Below, in pieces: positions 25,913-34,567 of a stretch of 62,797 bases of DNA. Made by a program: the position numbers and the translations under genes. How positions within the stretch are numbered: the stretch's first letter is position 1; each line of letters opens with the position of its first letter. Origin of the DNA: Catellatospora bangladeshensis (GTDB lineage: Bacteria > Actinomycetota > Actinomycetes > Mycobacteriales > Micromonosporaceae); contig NZ_BONF01000037.1 in the NCBI RefSeq assembly GCF_016862575.1, positions 1 to 62,797 on the forward strand, read 5' to 3'. The notes below the pieces were generated by a model, which did not search any database, was not told where the DNA came from, and saw only the letters and a program-made list of their open reading frames with translations.

Positions 25913-27100
25913 CTAGTCGCCCTGTCGCTGTGCGACGGCCGGACGCCAGAACCGGATCCCGGTCGCGCCGGTGCTGGCGACGTACCCGATCATGCCCGTG
26001 GCGACCAGGGCCAGGCCCACCGGCGGGATGCCGCCGATGCCCCAGGCGTCCAGGGTGAACGCCCCGGCCAGCGCGCCGCAGGCGACCCCGGCGTTGTACG
26101 CGCTGGCGTTGATGCCCGAGGCCTCCTGGGTGTGGTCGGGCGCCACCCGCAGCGTCGCGGCCTGCATGAAGATCGGCAGCAGGCCCATGCCCAGCCCGAA
26201 CAGAACCATCGCGGCGACCGCCGCCCAGACGGCGTCGCCCTGCACGGTGAGCAACAGCAGGCCCGTCATCAGCAGGCCGCCGCCCAGCACGATGCCGGCC
26301 CGCAGCCGCCGGTCGGCGATCCAGCCCGCGACCGGCAGCATCAGCGTGCCCGCGAGGCCGTTCACGAGCAGCACGGGCGCGATCTGGGTCTCGCCGAGGC
26401 CCGCGTGCTTCAGCAGCGGCGCGGTATAGGTGAACATCATGTACGCGCCCAGCATGGTCACCGCGGTCATCGCCACGATCGGCGGGAACTGGGGCAGGCG
26501 CAGCACCTCGCGCATCGGGGTGCGCCCGGCCGCGCTGCTGCCGGGCACCTCGGGCAGCAGCCACCAGGCGAGCAGCGTCAGCGCCAAGGCGATACCGGTG
26601 AGCATGGCGAACGTGGCCCGCCAGCCGAACGCGGTGCCGATGCCGGTGCCCGCGGGCACCCCGGCCAGCACCGCCGCGCTGCCCCCGGCCGAGAGCACGG
26701 TGACCGCCCGCCCGATCCGGTCGGTGGTGACCAGGCGGGCCGCGTACCCGCCGACGACCGCCCAGAACAGCCCGTGCGTGATCCCGCCGACCAGCCGCGC
26801 GGCGAACGCGACGCCGTACCCCGGCGCCACGATCATGACGGCGTTGCTGGCGGTGTACGCGCCCAGCGACGCCACCAGCAGCGCCTTGCGCGGCAGCCGG
26901 GCGGTGAGCGTGCCCAGCGGCGCGGCGAACAGCGCCACCATCACGGCGTACCCGGTGACCAGCAGGCCCAGCCGCGACGGTGACACGTGCAGGTCGCGGC
27001 TCATGCCGAGCAGCAGGCCGGTCGGCACGAGCTCGGTGGTCACCGAGACGAACACGGCGGCGCCGAGCAGCAGGAGGGTGGGCCAGGGGAAGCGGGTCAT
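25913..27100 (-). CDS. DHA1-type MFS drug/sugar exporter
   Basis: A 395-residue transporter with about 12 membrane segments beginning MTRFPWPTLLLLGAAVFVSVT. Motif C-like GGSAAVLAGVPAGTGIG and the loop 2-3 GTLTARLPRK place it in the CmlR/Cmx and arabinose-exporter (DHA1) branch. Substrate unknown. A 48-base gap separates it from the response regulator gene, so cotranscription with the two-component genes is possible. Confidence 0.85.
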   Translation of the reverse strand: MTRFPWPTLLLLGAAVFVSVTTELVPTGLLLGMSRDLHVSPSRLGLLVTGYAVMVALFAAPLGTLTARLPRKALLVASLGAYTASNAVMIVAPGYGVAFAARLVGGITHGLFWAVVGGYAARLVTTDRIGRAVTVLSAGGSAAVLAGVPAGTGIGTAFGWRATFAMLTGIALALTLLAWWLLPEVPGSSAAGRTPMREVLRLPQFPPIVAMTAVTMLGAYMMFTYTAPLLKHAGLGETQIAPVLLVNGLAGTLMLPVAGWIADRRLRAGIVLGGGLLMTGLLLLTVQGDAVWAAVAAMVLFGLGMGLLPIFMQAATLRVAPDHTQEASGINASAYNAGVACGALAGAFTLDAWGIGGIPPVGLALVATGMIGYVASTGATGIRFWRPAVAQRQGD

Positions 27101-27148
27101 GGGACGAATTCTGTTAGGCCGCTGAACAAATCCGCAAACCCGTATCCA

Positions 27149-27775
27149 TCAGCTGGTCAGGCCGTGATCGCGGGCATAGACGGCGGCCTGTGTGCGATCG
27201 CGCAGGCCGAGCCGTTCGAGCAGCCGTGACAGGTGGTTCTTCACCGTGCCCTCGCTCAGGTGCAGCCGCCGCCCGATCTCCCGGTTGGTCATACCCTGCG
27301 CGACCAGCCGCAGGATGTCGGTCTCCCGGGCGCTCAGCGGCACCCCCGGCCGCCGCTGCGGCACCGCCGCGGTCAGCCGGGCCGCCACGGCCGGGTCCAG
27401 CGGCAGCACCCCCGCGTGCGCGAGCCGCACCGCCGCCGCCAGCTCCCGCGACGGCAGATCCTTCAGCAGGTATCCGGCCGCGCCCGCCTGCATCGCGCGC
27501 ACCACGTAGTCCTGGTCGTCGAACGTCGTCAGCATCACCACCCGGCACGCCGGCAGCTCCGCCCGCAGCACCGCCACCGCCTCGACCCCGTCCATGACCG
27601 GCATCCGCACGTCCATCAGCACGACGTCCGGGCCGGTGCGCAGCGCCACCTCGACCGCCTCCCGGCCGTCCCCGGCGGTGCCGACGACCTCGACACCGTC
27701 CTGGAGGCCCAGCAGCGACGCGATGCCCTCCCGGATCAGCCGCTGGTCGTCGACGACCACCACCCGCGTCGTCAC
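27149..27775 (-). CDS. NarL/LuxR-family response regulator
   Basis: A 208-residue regulator. The receiver domain has the VVDDQ acidic pair, phospho-acceptor D55 (VLMDVRMPV), T in MLTTFDD and K in YLLKDLP. The LuxR helix-turn-helix (LSARETDILRLVAQGMTNREIG) is at the C-terminus. GTG 27775 overlaps the stop of the sensor kinase gene (GTGA), so kinase and regulator form a translationally coupled pair. Target genes are unknown; the adjoining MFS exporter is a candidate. Confidence 0.92.
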   Translation of the reverse strand: MTTRVVVVDDQRLIREGIASLLGLQDGVEVVGTAGDGREAVEVALRTGPDVVLMDVRMPVMDGVEAVAVLRAELPACRVVMLTTFDDQDYVVRAMQAGAAGYLLKDLPSRELAAAVRLAHAGVLPLDPAVAARLTAAVPQRRPGVPLSARETDILRLVAQGMTNREIGRRLHLSEGTVKNHLSRLLERLGLRDRTQAAVYARDHGLTS

Positions 27776-28806
27776 CGCGGCACCACCACCTCGAGCCGGG
27801 TGCCCCGCCCACCCGCGCTGCGCACCACGACCTGTCCCCCGGCCGCCCGCACCCGTTCCCGCATGCCGCGCAGCCCGAAGCCCTCCCGCCCGCCGTCGAA
27901 CCCGGGCCCGTCGTCGGTGACGGTGAGCAGCGCACGGTCCTCGCCCAGCTCGGCGTCCACCTCGACGGCACCGGCCCCGGCATGCCGGCGGGCGTTGGTG
28001 ATGCCCTCCTGCGCGGCGTGGAACAGCGCCCGCAGCGCCGGCTCGCCGTAGCGGCTCTCGTCCCCGGACAGCCGCAGCACCACCGCGCCGGTGCACAGCT
28101 CGCGCAGGGCGCTGCCGAGGTGGAAGTGCCAGGTGCGCACCGACCGGCGTACGTCCTCCAGCGCCCGCCGGGCCGAGCCGGTGGCCTCGGCCAGCGCGCG
28201 CTGCGCCGCGGCGGGGTCCCGCTCCCGGAACGCCTCGGCCTGCTCCAGCAGCACGATCACCGCGGTCAGGTGGTGCCCCAGGTCGTCGTGGATGTCACGG
28301 GCCAGCCGCTGCCGCTCGGCGGCCGCCGACAGCTCGGCGATCCGCGCGCGGCCCCGCCGCTCCTCCACCGCCGCCGACGCCATCGCGATGGCCAGCGCCA
28401 GCCCCAGCGCGAACATCAGCAGGTCCGACACCCGCGCCACATCGGCCGGCCAGCCCGGCGCGGCCACCTGGAACGCCACCGCCACGCCCGCGACGCAGGC
28501 CACCGCCAGGACGATCGCCACGGTACGCCCGAACGCGAAGTACGCCGTGAACGGCACCAGCACGAACAGCGCCCGAGACAGCCCCGAGCCGTCGGCCAGC
28601 GCCACCACCACGAACAGCGCCGTCCGGGCGAGCAGGGCGAGCAGCTCGCGGCGCACGAACTCCAGCGCGAACAGCGCCGCCAGCCCGGCGATGAAGACGG
28701 GCAGGTGGGTGTCGCCGAGCCCGGCCAGGCCCGCGTAGAGCCCGGCGGCCAGCACGGCCGCGTACAGCACCGGCGACACCCACGGCACGGGTCGGTCTGC
28801 GTTCAC
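27772..28806 (-). CDS. HisKA_3-type sensor histidine kinase
   Basis: A 344-residue membrane kinase. The N-terminal 145 residues hold about six hydrophobic segments without an obvious extracellular sensor domain. The DIHDDLGHHL box has phospho-acceptor H173. The ATPase region has GITNARRHA (N box) and DDGPGFDGGREGFGLRGMRERV (G boxes). GTG 28806 overlaps the stop of the upstream membrane protein gene (GTGA), suggesting that protein is part of the sensing unit. Confidence 0.9.
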   Translation of the reverse strand: MNADRPVPWVSPVLYAAVLAAGLYAGLAGLGDTHLPVFIAGLAALFALEFVRRELLALLARTALFVVVALADGSGLSRALFVLVPFTAYFAFGRTVAIVLAVACVAGVAVAFQVAAPGWPADVARVSDLLMFALGLALAIAMASAAVEERRGRARIAELSAAAERQRLARDIHDDLGHHLTAVIVLLEQAEAFRERDPAAAQRALAEATGSARRALEDVRRSVRTWHFHLGSALRELCTGAVVLRLSGDESRYGEPALRALFHAAQEGITNARRHAGAGAVEVDAELGEDRALLTVTDDGPGFDGGREGFGLRGMRERVRAAGGQVVVRSAGGRGTRLEVVVPR

Positions 28807-29369
28807 GGCCTCGAGGGTACGGGCCAGACCGAAAGCGACAGCCACACCACCGACACGCACGCGAGCACGTGCACGAGGCTGGTCAGCACCGAGTCCGGCT
28901 GCGCGGCGAGCAGCGCCAGCGCGGTCAGCGTGCTCGCGTACCCCCAGGCCGGGATCCTCGGCAGCACCCTGGACCGGGCCATGGAGACGCCGAACAGGAC
29001 CGTGCCGACCACGAACACCACCGCGCTGCCCAGCACCGCCAGGCGCGTCGGCCCGGCCAGCACGCTCTCGGCGACCGCCGGGTCGAGGAAGAACACCACC
29101 AGGTTCAGCGCGAACGCCACCCCGGTGAACAGCCCCAGGCCGATCAGGTTCACCGCGAACGCGACCGCCCCGAACCGGCCCGCCGCCTCGGCCTGCCGCA
29201 ACTGGAACGCGAGCAGCGCGGGCGCCCCGAACGCCGCCCCGAGCCCGACCACGAAACTGGTCACGGCGGTCTCCCCCGTGAACGTCTCCACCGCCCCCGG
29301 CACCCCCAGCGAGAGCCCCAGGACCACCCCACACACCGCACCGAAGCGCGACAACCACTGCATCGACAT
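28803..29369 (-). CDS. Hypothetical integral membrane protein coupled to the sensor kinase
   Basis: A 188-residue protein with about six hydrophobic segments and almost no charged loops, beginning MSMQWLSRFGAVCGVVLGLSL. No family is recognised. The end overlaps the kinase start by four bases, so it is likely a sensing or accessory subunit of the two-component system. Start ATG 29369 or 29363. Confidence 0.65.
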   Translation of the reverse strand: MSMQWLSRFGAVCGVVLGLSLGVPGAVETFTGETAVTSFVVGLGAAFGAPALLAFQLRQAEAAGRFGAVAFAVNLIGLGLFTGVAFALNLVVFFLDPAVAESVLAGPTRLAVLGSAVVFVVGTVLFGVSMARSRVLPRIPAWGYASTLTALALLAAQPDSVLTSLVHVLACVSVVWLSLSVWPVPSRP

Positions 29370-29450
29370 GGCCGCGACGCTAGGCAGCCGACCGGCACTC
29401 CCCCAGTGCCATCCGGCCAAACCCGGCCCGGCCCCGCCACCGCGCCGGGC

Positions 29451-29508
29451 ACCGCCGCGCACCGCCCGCACCGCCGCGCACCGCCGCGCACCGCCGCGCA
29501 CCGCCGGG
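29451..29508. repeat. Tandem CACCGCCGCG repeat
   Basis: Five or six copies of a 10-base unit close to CACCGCCGCG, some one base shorter or longer, directly precede the palindromic element at 29511. There is no coding ORF. It is probably a slippage-prone intergenic tract. Confidence 0.7.
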
Positions 29509-29510
29509 CA

Positions 29511-29573
29511 TGATCGCGATCTCGTGTCAGAAAGTGGGGTCAGACCTCAGGTTCTGACACGAGACAGCGATCA
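29511..29573. repeat. Dispersed palindromic intergenic element
   Basis: CTCGTGTCAGAA (29521-29532) and TTCTGACACGAG (29552-29563) are a perfect 12-bp inverted repeat, flanked by TGATCGC (29511-29517) and GCGATCA (29567-29573). A related TTGATCGCGTTCTCGTGTC occurs at the right end of the window near 62750, so the element is repeated in this genome. Confidence 0.7.
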
Positions 29574-29654
29574 ACCGCCCGGACGGCGCGACCGAGCCGG
29601 GTTTTTCGCCGATTCGCGCGTGGGGAGCGCCCGGCGCGCGTCACAGTCGAAGTT

Positions 29655-29954
29655 ATGCAGAACCAGGATTGGGCGCAGATGCAGGAAGCGCTGCGCGACA
29701 TCGACTTTCCGGCAGATAAGGACACGATCCTCGCACATGTGGAGGAATACACCAGCGACGGCGGCGTGCTGAGGCTCGCCCGGACCCTGCCGCCCGAGCT
29801 GTACCGCAACATGTCCGAGGTCCGCAGCTCGGTGCGCCTCGACCCGTCGGTCGAGGAGGGCCGGACCGCCGGGCAGAAGGCCGCGCAGGCCCGTTCTCAC
29901 AACAAACACGTCGCCGAGTACCTGCGCCAGGTGCCCGACACGCGCCTCAGCTGA
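29655..29954 (+). CDS. DUF2795-like small protein
   Basis: A 99-residue soluble protein beginning MQNQDWAQMQEALRDIDFPADKDTILAHV. The 'ALRDIDFPADKDTILAHVEE' and 'RTLPPELYRNMSEVRSSV' pattern matches the small actinobacterial DUF2795 domain. Charged and helical, no signal. Function unknown. Confidence 0.7.
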   Translation: MQNQDWAQMQEALRDIDFPADKDTILAHVEEYTSDGGVLRLARTLPPELYRNMSEVRSSVRLDPSVEEGRTAGQKAAQARSHNKHVAEYLRQVPDTRLS

Positions 29955-29975
29955 GCCCGCTCCCCGAACCGGCCG

Positions 29976-30407
29976 TCAACCCGCGCGGTCCGGCAGTCTC
30001 TCCGCGTGCCACAACATCGCGCCCCACGAACCGTCGTGGTAGCCGGTCAGCCGGCAGGAGTAGCTGTACTCGGCGGCTACACCGCCGTCCGCGCCCAAGA
30101 CCGTCACCGTGCCACTGACCATCGCGGCGGGCGTGCTCGTGTCACCCGCCCCGACGACGTAGCCGTCGTCGAACTGCGAGGCCGTCGGTCCCGTGCTCTC
30201 CTCGGCGACCCGCTGCCCCACCGCGTCCCGGCACCGCTCGCGCGCCTGCTCGCCGGACCCGCCCGCCGACCCGAGGCCGCCTGACAGCAGCCAGGCCGTG
30301 CCGGCTCCGGCGGCGAACGCCAGCACTGTCACCACCGCGGCGAGCATCCGTGCCCGCCCGGCCGGGCGTACGGCTTCCGGCTGCGGGACCGACCCTTGAT
30401 CAAGCAT
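29976..30407 (-). CDS. Membrane-anchored hypothetical protein
   Basis: A 143-residue protein with one hydrophobic segment (about 21-43) and a small extracytoplasmic domain containing two Cys (ERCRDAV, YSCRLTG) that may form a disulfide. C-terminal YHDGSWGAMLWHAERL is distinctive but unassigned. Divergent from the frameshifted gene at 30455. Confidence 0.6.
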   Translation of the reverse strand: MLDQGSVPQPEAVRPAGRARMLAAVVTVLAFAAGAGTAWLLSGGLGSAGGSGEQARERCRDAVGQRVAEESTGPTASQFDDGYVVGAGDTSTPAAMVSGTVTVLGADGGVAAEYSYSCRLTGYHDGSWGAMLWHAERLPDRAG

Positions 30408-30454
30408 GGGCGCGAGGGTACAGATCAACTGCTGCCCCGTGGGGGCGACGGCGG

Positions 30455-31202
30455 ATGGCTATCGTGTGCCCCATGCCCCGCCGCCTGGTCCGCAAGCAGG
30501 TCCTCACGGCAGCCGCCAGCTGGCTGCTGGGCGCCGCGCTGTTCGCGGCCACCGAGCCGCTGTGGCAGGCCGCCGGATTCTTCGTGTTCCTGCTGACCCC
30601 GTTGGCGGCCCTGGCCGCCTATTCGCTGGCAGCCGAGCGCCGACGGGCGCGGCGCCCCGCTGGGTTCACGGTCACCGCAGGTTCGTTCACGTGCCGGCCG
30701 TGGCGGCCGATCGCCGCGATGTTCCTCACCGCCGGGCACCTGGCCGGGCCGAAGCTCGTTGCCTCGGCCTCCGCGTCCGGCGCGCTCGACGTCGTCCTGT
30801 CGCTCTTTCTGGCCGCGACGTTCAGCATGCTTTTTGTCATCGGCGCCGTCGTCACGCCCCGGCTCGTGCTCTCCCCTACCGGGCTGGAATGCCGGGGGGG
30901 GCGGGTATCCCGCAGTGAGCTGGGACGGCATCGTCGGCGCCTCACTCGTCGTGGACTGGCCGCGGGCCGGCCGGGGCGTGCAGCTGACCTTGATCGGCCC
31001 GAACGGCCGGCAGCGGATCGAGATGATCCCCCGCGGGTTCGATCTCGACTACCCGTTCCTGACCGAGGCGATCCGGCACTACATCGCGCATCCTGAACAC
31101 CGTGCCGCCATCGGCACTGACGCCGAGCTGGTCCGCCTCATCTCGGCGGTCACAGCCGACCGGAACGATCGCCAGGTGGAGGTGACCGGTGCGGGAACGT
31201 GA
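30455..31202 (+). pseudogene. PH-domain-like membrane protein with a frameshift at a G8 tract
   Basis: The first part (from ATG 30455 or 30473) has two pairs of membrane segments, then VVTPRLVLSPTGLECRG, typical of bacterial PH-like membrane proteins. The expected continuation, YPAVSWDGIVGASLVVDW through RHYIAHPEHRAAIG, is in another frame. The switch falls at the run of eight G (30894-30901). The span of 748 bases is 3n+1, so removing one G restores a single protein. Either the gene is broken or the run was miscounted. Its stop overlaps the next start by 14 bases. Confidence 0.65.
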
Positions 31203-31707
31203 CGATCTTGACGCCGCACGGCTGGCGCTGCCCGAGGGCACGCAGACGGTCGGCAGGATCCGGCCGAACCGTCATGCCGGCCGGATCGGCGTCTTCGTCG
31301 ACCTCACGTCGCCCTACCTCGGCTTCGTCGATGTTCTGCACCTGCCCGAGGATGCAGACCGGTGGCCGCGGGCCGGTGTCGTGACCGGCTTCGAGGTCAT
31401 CCAGCATCGGCGCGGCCAGGTGCGGCTGTGGCCGCTGGACGCCGGGTTCCGCTCGGCACGTCACCGTCACCCGATGACCGGCGAGCAATGGTCCGCCTCC
31501 AAGCGTGCACACCCGGTCGGGGCCACGGTCACCGCCGAGGTGACGCACGTGTTCCGGAGCAACCGCGAGTACGTGGTGCGGCTCGGTGAAATTTGGGTGG
31601 GCCTGTCATGGACCGCTGACGCCGAACCGCCCACGGTGGGCGAGGTCGGCGAGTACACGGTGGCCCGGCACGCGGAGGCGACGCGGCGGATCCTGCTGAC
31701 CCGTTAG
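31189..31707 (+). CDS. S1/OB-fold-like hypothetical protein
   Basis: A 172-residue protein with two repeated beta-rich segments (VGRIRPNRHAGRIGVFVDL, VTAEVTHVFRSNREYVVRL), each resembling an OB-fold/S1-type barrel. Basic and aromatic residues suit nucleic-acid contact, but no family is certain. GTG 31189 has GGAGG 6 bases upstream and lies inside the previous gene's end, so the two are coupled. Confidence 0.6.
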   Translation: MRERDDLDAARLALPEGTQTVGRIRPNRHAGRIGVFVDLTSPYLGFVDVLHLPEDADRWPRAGVVTGFEVIQHRRGQVRLWPLDAGFRSARHRHPMTGEQWSASKRAHPVGATVTAEVTHVFRSNREYVVRLGEIWVGLSWTADAEPPTVGEVGEYTVARHAEATRRILLTR

Positions 31708-31952
31708 ACGCGCATCCCGGACGCGGAGTCCCACAGCTGGACGGCGTCGCCGAGGAACTCGTGCACGTAGCCGCAGTTCGTGCAGATCACGCCCAGCGAC
31801 GACTTGTTGGCCCAGGCGAGGTCCAGGAACTCCATGCCCGCGGTGTTCAGCTTGATCGTGCGGCTGGTGAACAGGCCGCCCGCGCAGACGAGGCAGCGGA
31901 ACACCTCGCCGTTGATGGTCGCCACGTACGGGGCACGCTCGAAGACGGTCAT
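31704..31952 (-). CDS. Small zinc-ribbon-like protein
   Basis: An 82-residue protein with two CxxC knuckles (FRCLVCAGG and VICTNCGYVHEF) about 35 residues apart, suggesting one zinc site. It overlaps the facing gene by four bases at the stop codons. Function unknown. Confidence 0.65.
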   Translation of the reverse strand: MTVFERAPYVATINGEVFRCLVCAGGLFTSRTIKLNTAGMEFLDLAWANKSSLGVICTNCGYVHEFLGDAVQLWDSASGMRV

Positions 31953-32051
31953 GAATGGACGGTAGCCAGCTGCGGCAACGTGCGGCAGCCCCAGCTTTCT
32001 GCAGACTTCAGCGGGAGCCACCCCGCGCCTTCCGTGCGAAGTCGCCGAAGC

Positions 32052-32690
32052 TCATGCCCGCCCGAACACGACCGCGCCAGGCAGCGTCCGGTCGAGGTTG
32101 ATCGACATCTCGGCCTCGATGGTGAATTCGGCCTCGCGCAGCCACCCGGACACCCGGTCGGGCCGGCGGTGATGCACGTGGACCCGCATCGGGTGACCGC
32201 CGTACCCCTCCGTCTTCAGCCGCGTCCCATCGCCGAGATGAAAGCCGATGAGCAGCGGCGCGCCTGGTCGCATGACCCGCCGGAAGTGCGCGAACACCGT
32301 CGGCACCACCTCGTCCGGTATGTGGATCAGCGACCAGAAGGCGAGCAGCCCGGCGACCGAGGCGTCGGGCAGGTCGAGGTCTGTCATCGAGCCCACCTCG
32401 AACCGCAGCGCGGGATGTGCCCGCCGGGCCGCCTCGATCATCGCCGGCGACAGGTCCACACCGAAGGCGTCAGCACCGAGTCCCTGCAGGTGAGCGGTGA
32501 CATGTCCCGGCCCGCAGCCGATGTCTGCCACCGGGCCGCCGCCCGCGGTGCGGACCTGCTCGGCGAACAGCGCCAGCGCCGCGCGCAGGTAGGGCTGGGC
32601 TGCCAGCCCGTCGCGGAGCAGTTCCGTGTAACTCGCCGCGACGGTGTCGTACGAGGTTCGAGTGTCCGCGAGCCAGCTGTCAGTGATCAT
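32052..32690 (-). CDS. Class I SAM-dependent methyltransferase
   Basis: A 212-residue methyltransferase. SAM-binding motif I is VADIGCGPGHVTAHL, followed by FGVDLSPAMIEAARR (acidic ribose contact) and GSMTDLDLPDASVAGLLAFWSLIHI. It belongs to the Methyltransf_11/25 type that acts on small molecules. ATG 32690. No neighbour indicates the substrate. Confidence 0.85.
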   Translation of the reverse strand: MITDSWLADTRTSYDTVAASYTELLRDGLAAQPYLRAALALFAEQVRTAGGGPVADIGCGPGHVTAHLQGLGADAFGVDLSPAMIEAARRAHPALRFEVGSMTDLDLPDASVAGLLAFWSLIHIPDEVVPTVFAHFRRVMRPGAPLLIGFHLGDGTRLKTEGYGGHPMRVHVHHRRPDRVSGWLREAEFTIEAEMSINLDRTLPGAVVFGRA

Positions 32691-32745
32691 GGTCGCACAC
32701 GCTAGCCCGCCGGCCGGGTCGCCGCTGGCCTGTTCGCAGCTGTGC

Positions 32746-32787
32746 ATGGCAACTCCTGGGTTGCGAGTGCATCCCAGGAGTTGCCAT
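32746..32787. repeat. Perfect 15-bp inverted repeat (terminator or dispersed element)
   Basis: Arms at 32746-32760 and 32773-32787 (ATGGCAACTCCTGGG and its complement) pair perfectly around a 12-base loop. It lies between the carboxypeptidase stop and the methyltransferase start on the minus strand. No T tract follows, so a dispersed palindromic element is as likely as a terminator. Confidence 0.65.
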
Positions 32788-32816
32788 ACGCCGCCAGACC
32801 GGACTGCCGAGAGGCC

Positions 32817-34022
32817 TCAGGCGCCGCCGGAGCGGGTGCCGCGGCGGCGGCGGATCGCCGAGAGCACGCCGAGCACCGCCGCGACGGCCCCGCCGAGGGC
32901 GAGCAGCGGCACGGCACCGGCCCCGTCCGAGTCGGCGCCGGCGGCCGCACCGGCTGCGGCGGCGGCCGCGGCCGACGGACTGGCGCCCGCTGCCGTCTCG
33001 CCGGGTGTGATCAGGCGGCCGACGGCGGCGTCGCGGGGCTGGGCGAAGCCCCAGTCGAGCAGCGCCGCGCCCTGCTGCCAGCCGCTGAGCGGCGACGACT
33101 CGGCGCCGAGCAGGCTGACGACCAGGCGGCGGCCGTCGCGTTCGGCGGCGCCGACGTAGGTGTGCCGGGCCAGGTCGGTGTAGCCCGTCTTGCCGCCGAG
33201 CGCACCGGCGTAGTTGAAGATGAGCAGGTTCTGGTTGCCGATCTGGAAGCCCTTGACCTTCTTGCGCGGCTGGTCGGGCACGCGCGCCTCGCGGGTGAGC
33301 GCGTAGCGGCGGAACGCCTCGTCGGCGAAGCAGGCGCGGGCGATCAGGGCCAGGTCGTAGGCGCTGGTGAACTGGCCGGGGGCGTCGAGTCCCGACGGGG
33401 TGACGGCATGCGTCTGGTACGCGCCGAGCCGAGCCGCCTCGGCGTTCATGGCCCGTACGCCGCCCGCCGCGTCACCGCCGCCGAGCCGGGCGAGCACGTT
33501 CGCGGCGTCGTTGCCGGACACCAGGATCAGCCCCAGCCACAGGTCCTCGACCGTGTAGCGGCCGCCCTCGACCAGGCCCGCGGCGGAGCTGCCGGGCTCG
33601 TAGTCGAGGTCCTCGGGTGTGACGGTGACGACCTGCTTCGGGTCGAGGCGGCCGATCAGCGCGGCGGCGAGCAGGAGTTTCTGAACGCTGGCGGGGGTGC
33701 CGTACTCGTGTGCGCCGCACGCGCCGAGCACCGCGCCGGTGTCGAGATCGGCCACGACCCACGAGGTGGCGCTGACCTTGGGCGGCTTGGCTGCGCCGGG
33801 TACGACGGCCAGGCCGGAGGTGGCCAGCTCGTCGCCGCCGACGGCGCGGTGCACGGGGTCGGCCGGCGGCGCGGATGCGCGGACCGCTTCGGACATGCGC
33901 GGGCCGGCCTCGCGGGGGCAGGGCAGCGTGGGCGCGTGCGCGGCCGCGGGCAGGGGCGTGGCGAGGACGGCGCTGAGCGCGGCGAGGGCGATCCGGGCCC
34001 CCGTTGGTACAAACCGGAGCAT
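32817..34022 (-). CDS. D-alanyl-D-alanine carboxypeptidase (S11, DacA/DacC type)
   Basis: A 401-residue penicillin-binding protein. A signal peptide (1-28, AAA cleavage) precedes the transpeptidase domain with SVQKLLLAAA (SxxK nucleophile), VSGNDAANVL (SxN) and GGKTGYTD (KTG). A C-terminal Ala-rich stretch and a hydrophobic segment before IRRRRGTR form a membrane anchor. It trims peptidoglycan stem peptides. ATG 34022 is chosen for the signal peptide; GTG 34031 is also in frame. Confidence 0.9.
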   Translation of the reverse strand: MLRFVPTGARIALAALSAVLATPLPAAAHAPTLPCPREAGPRMSEAVRASAPPADPVHRAVGGDELATSGLAVVPGAAKPPKVSATSWVVADLDTGAVLGACGAHEYGTPASVQKLLLAAALIGRLDPKQVVTVTPEDLDYEPGSSAAGLVEGGRYTVEDLWLGLILVSGNDAANVLARLGGGDAAGGVRAMNAEAARLGAYQTHAVTPSGLDAPGQFTSAYDLALIARACFADEAFRRYALTREARVPDQPRKKVKGFQIGNQNLLIFNYAGALGGKTGYTDLARHTYVGAAERDGRRLVVSLLGAESSPLSGWQQGAALLDWGFAQPRDAAVGRLITPGETAAGASPSAAAAAAAGAAAGADSDGAGAVPLLALGGAVAAVLGVLSAIRRRRGTRSGGA

Positions 34023-34165
34023 ATCCGGCACACTAACGAATAGTTCTCGCGAGCGCCGGGCGTTCGTGAAACCGTCTCGGCTGGCCCGCCCGGCACCGTC
34101 CCGATAGGCTGCTGCCCGTCTCACTGTCCCGGGCGCTCCGGCCCGGCCTGCGTACGGGGAATGCC

Positions 34166-34567
34166 TTGATCGGACGCAATCTCGACGACGCCGAGGAGTG
34201 GCTGCGCACCTGGACCTCACAGGTGTCCGCACAGGCCGAGGCGGCACAGCGTATGTCGGAGCGGGTCGCCGCGCTGACCGCGACCGCGGGCGGCGCCGAC
34301 GGCGCGATCCGGGTGACCGTGACCAGCTCCGGCCAGCTCACCGCGCTGGAGCTGGACGACCGGGTGCAGCGGATGCGCGGCGCCGACCTGGCCAAGGAGA
34401 TCATGCGGGTGACCCGCCTGGCCCAGAGCCGCATCACCGCGCAGGTGGCCGAGGTCGTCTCGGAGACCGTCGGCACCGACACCGAGACCGGCCGCGCCGT
34501 GCTCGGCAGCTACGAGCAGCGCTTCCCCACCCCGCCGGAGGAGCCGGAGCACGACCGTGGCCGGTGA
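34166..34567 (+). CDS. YbaB/EbfC-like protein of a T7SS-effector locus
   Basis: A 133-residue helical protein with a YbaB-like core (IRVTVTSSGQLTALELDDRVQRM), the N-terminal coiled helix SAQAEAAQRMSERVAAL and an acidic tail. Such proteins often precede WXG/ESX-type effector genes in actinobacteria, where a chaperone or DNA-binding role is suggested. TTG 34166 has GGGGA 6 bases upstream. It overlaps the next start by 11 bases. Confidence 0.7.
   Translation: MIGRNLDDAEEWLRTWTSQVSAQAEAAQRMSERVAALTATAGGADGAIRVTVTSSGQLTALELDDRVQRMRGADLAKEIMRVTRLAQSRITAQVAEVVSETVGTDTETGRAVLGSYEQRFPTPPEEPEHDRGR

Noticed and set aside
29451-29508. Short repeated units resembling a CRISPR array.
   Set aside because: Units are about 10 bases, contiguous, with no spacers; this is a simple tandem tract.
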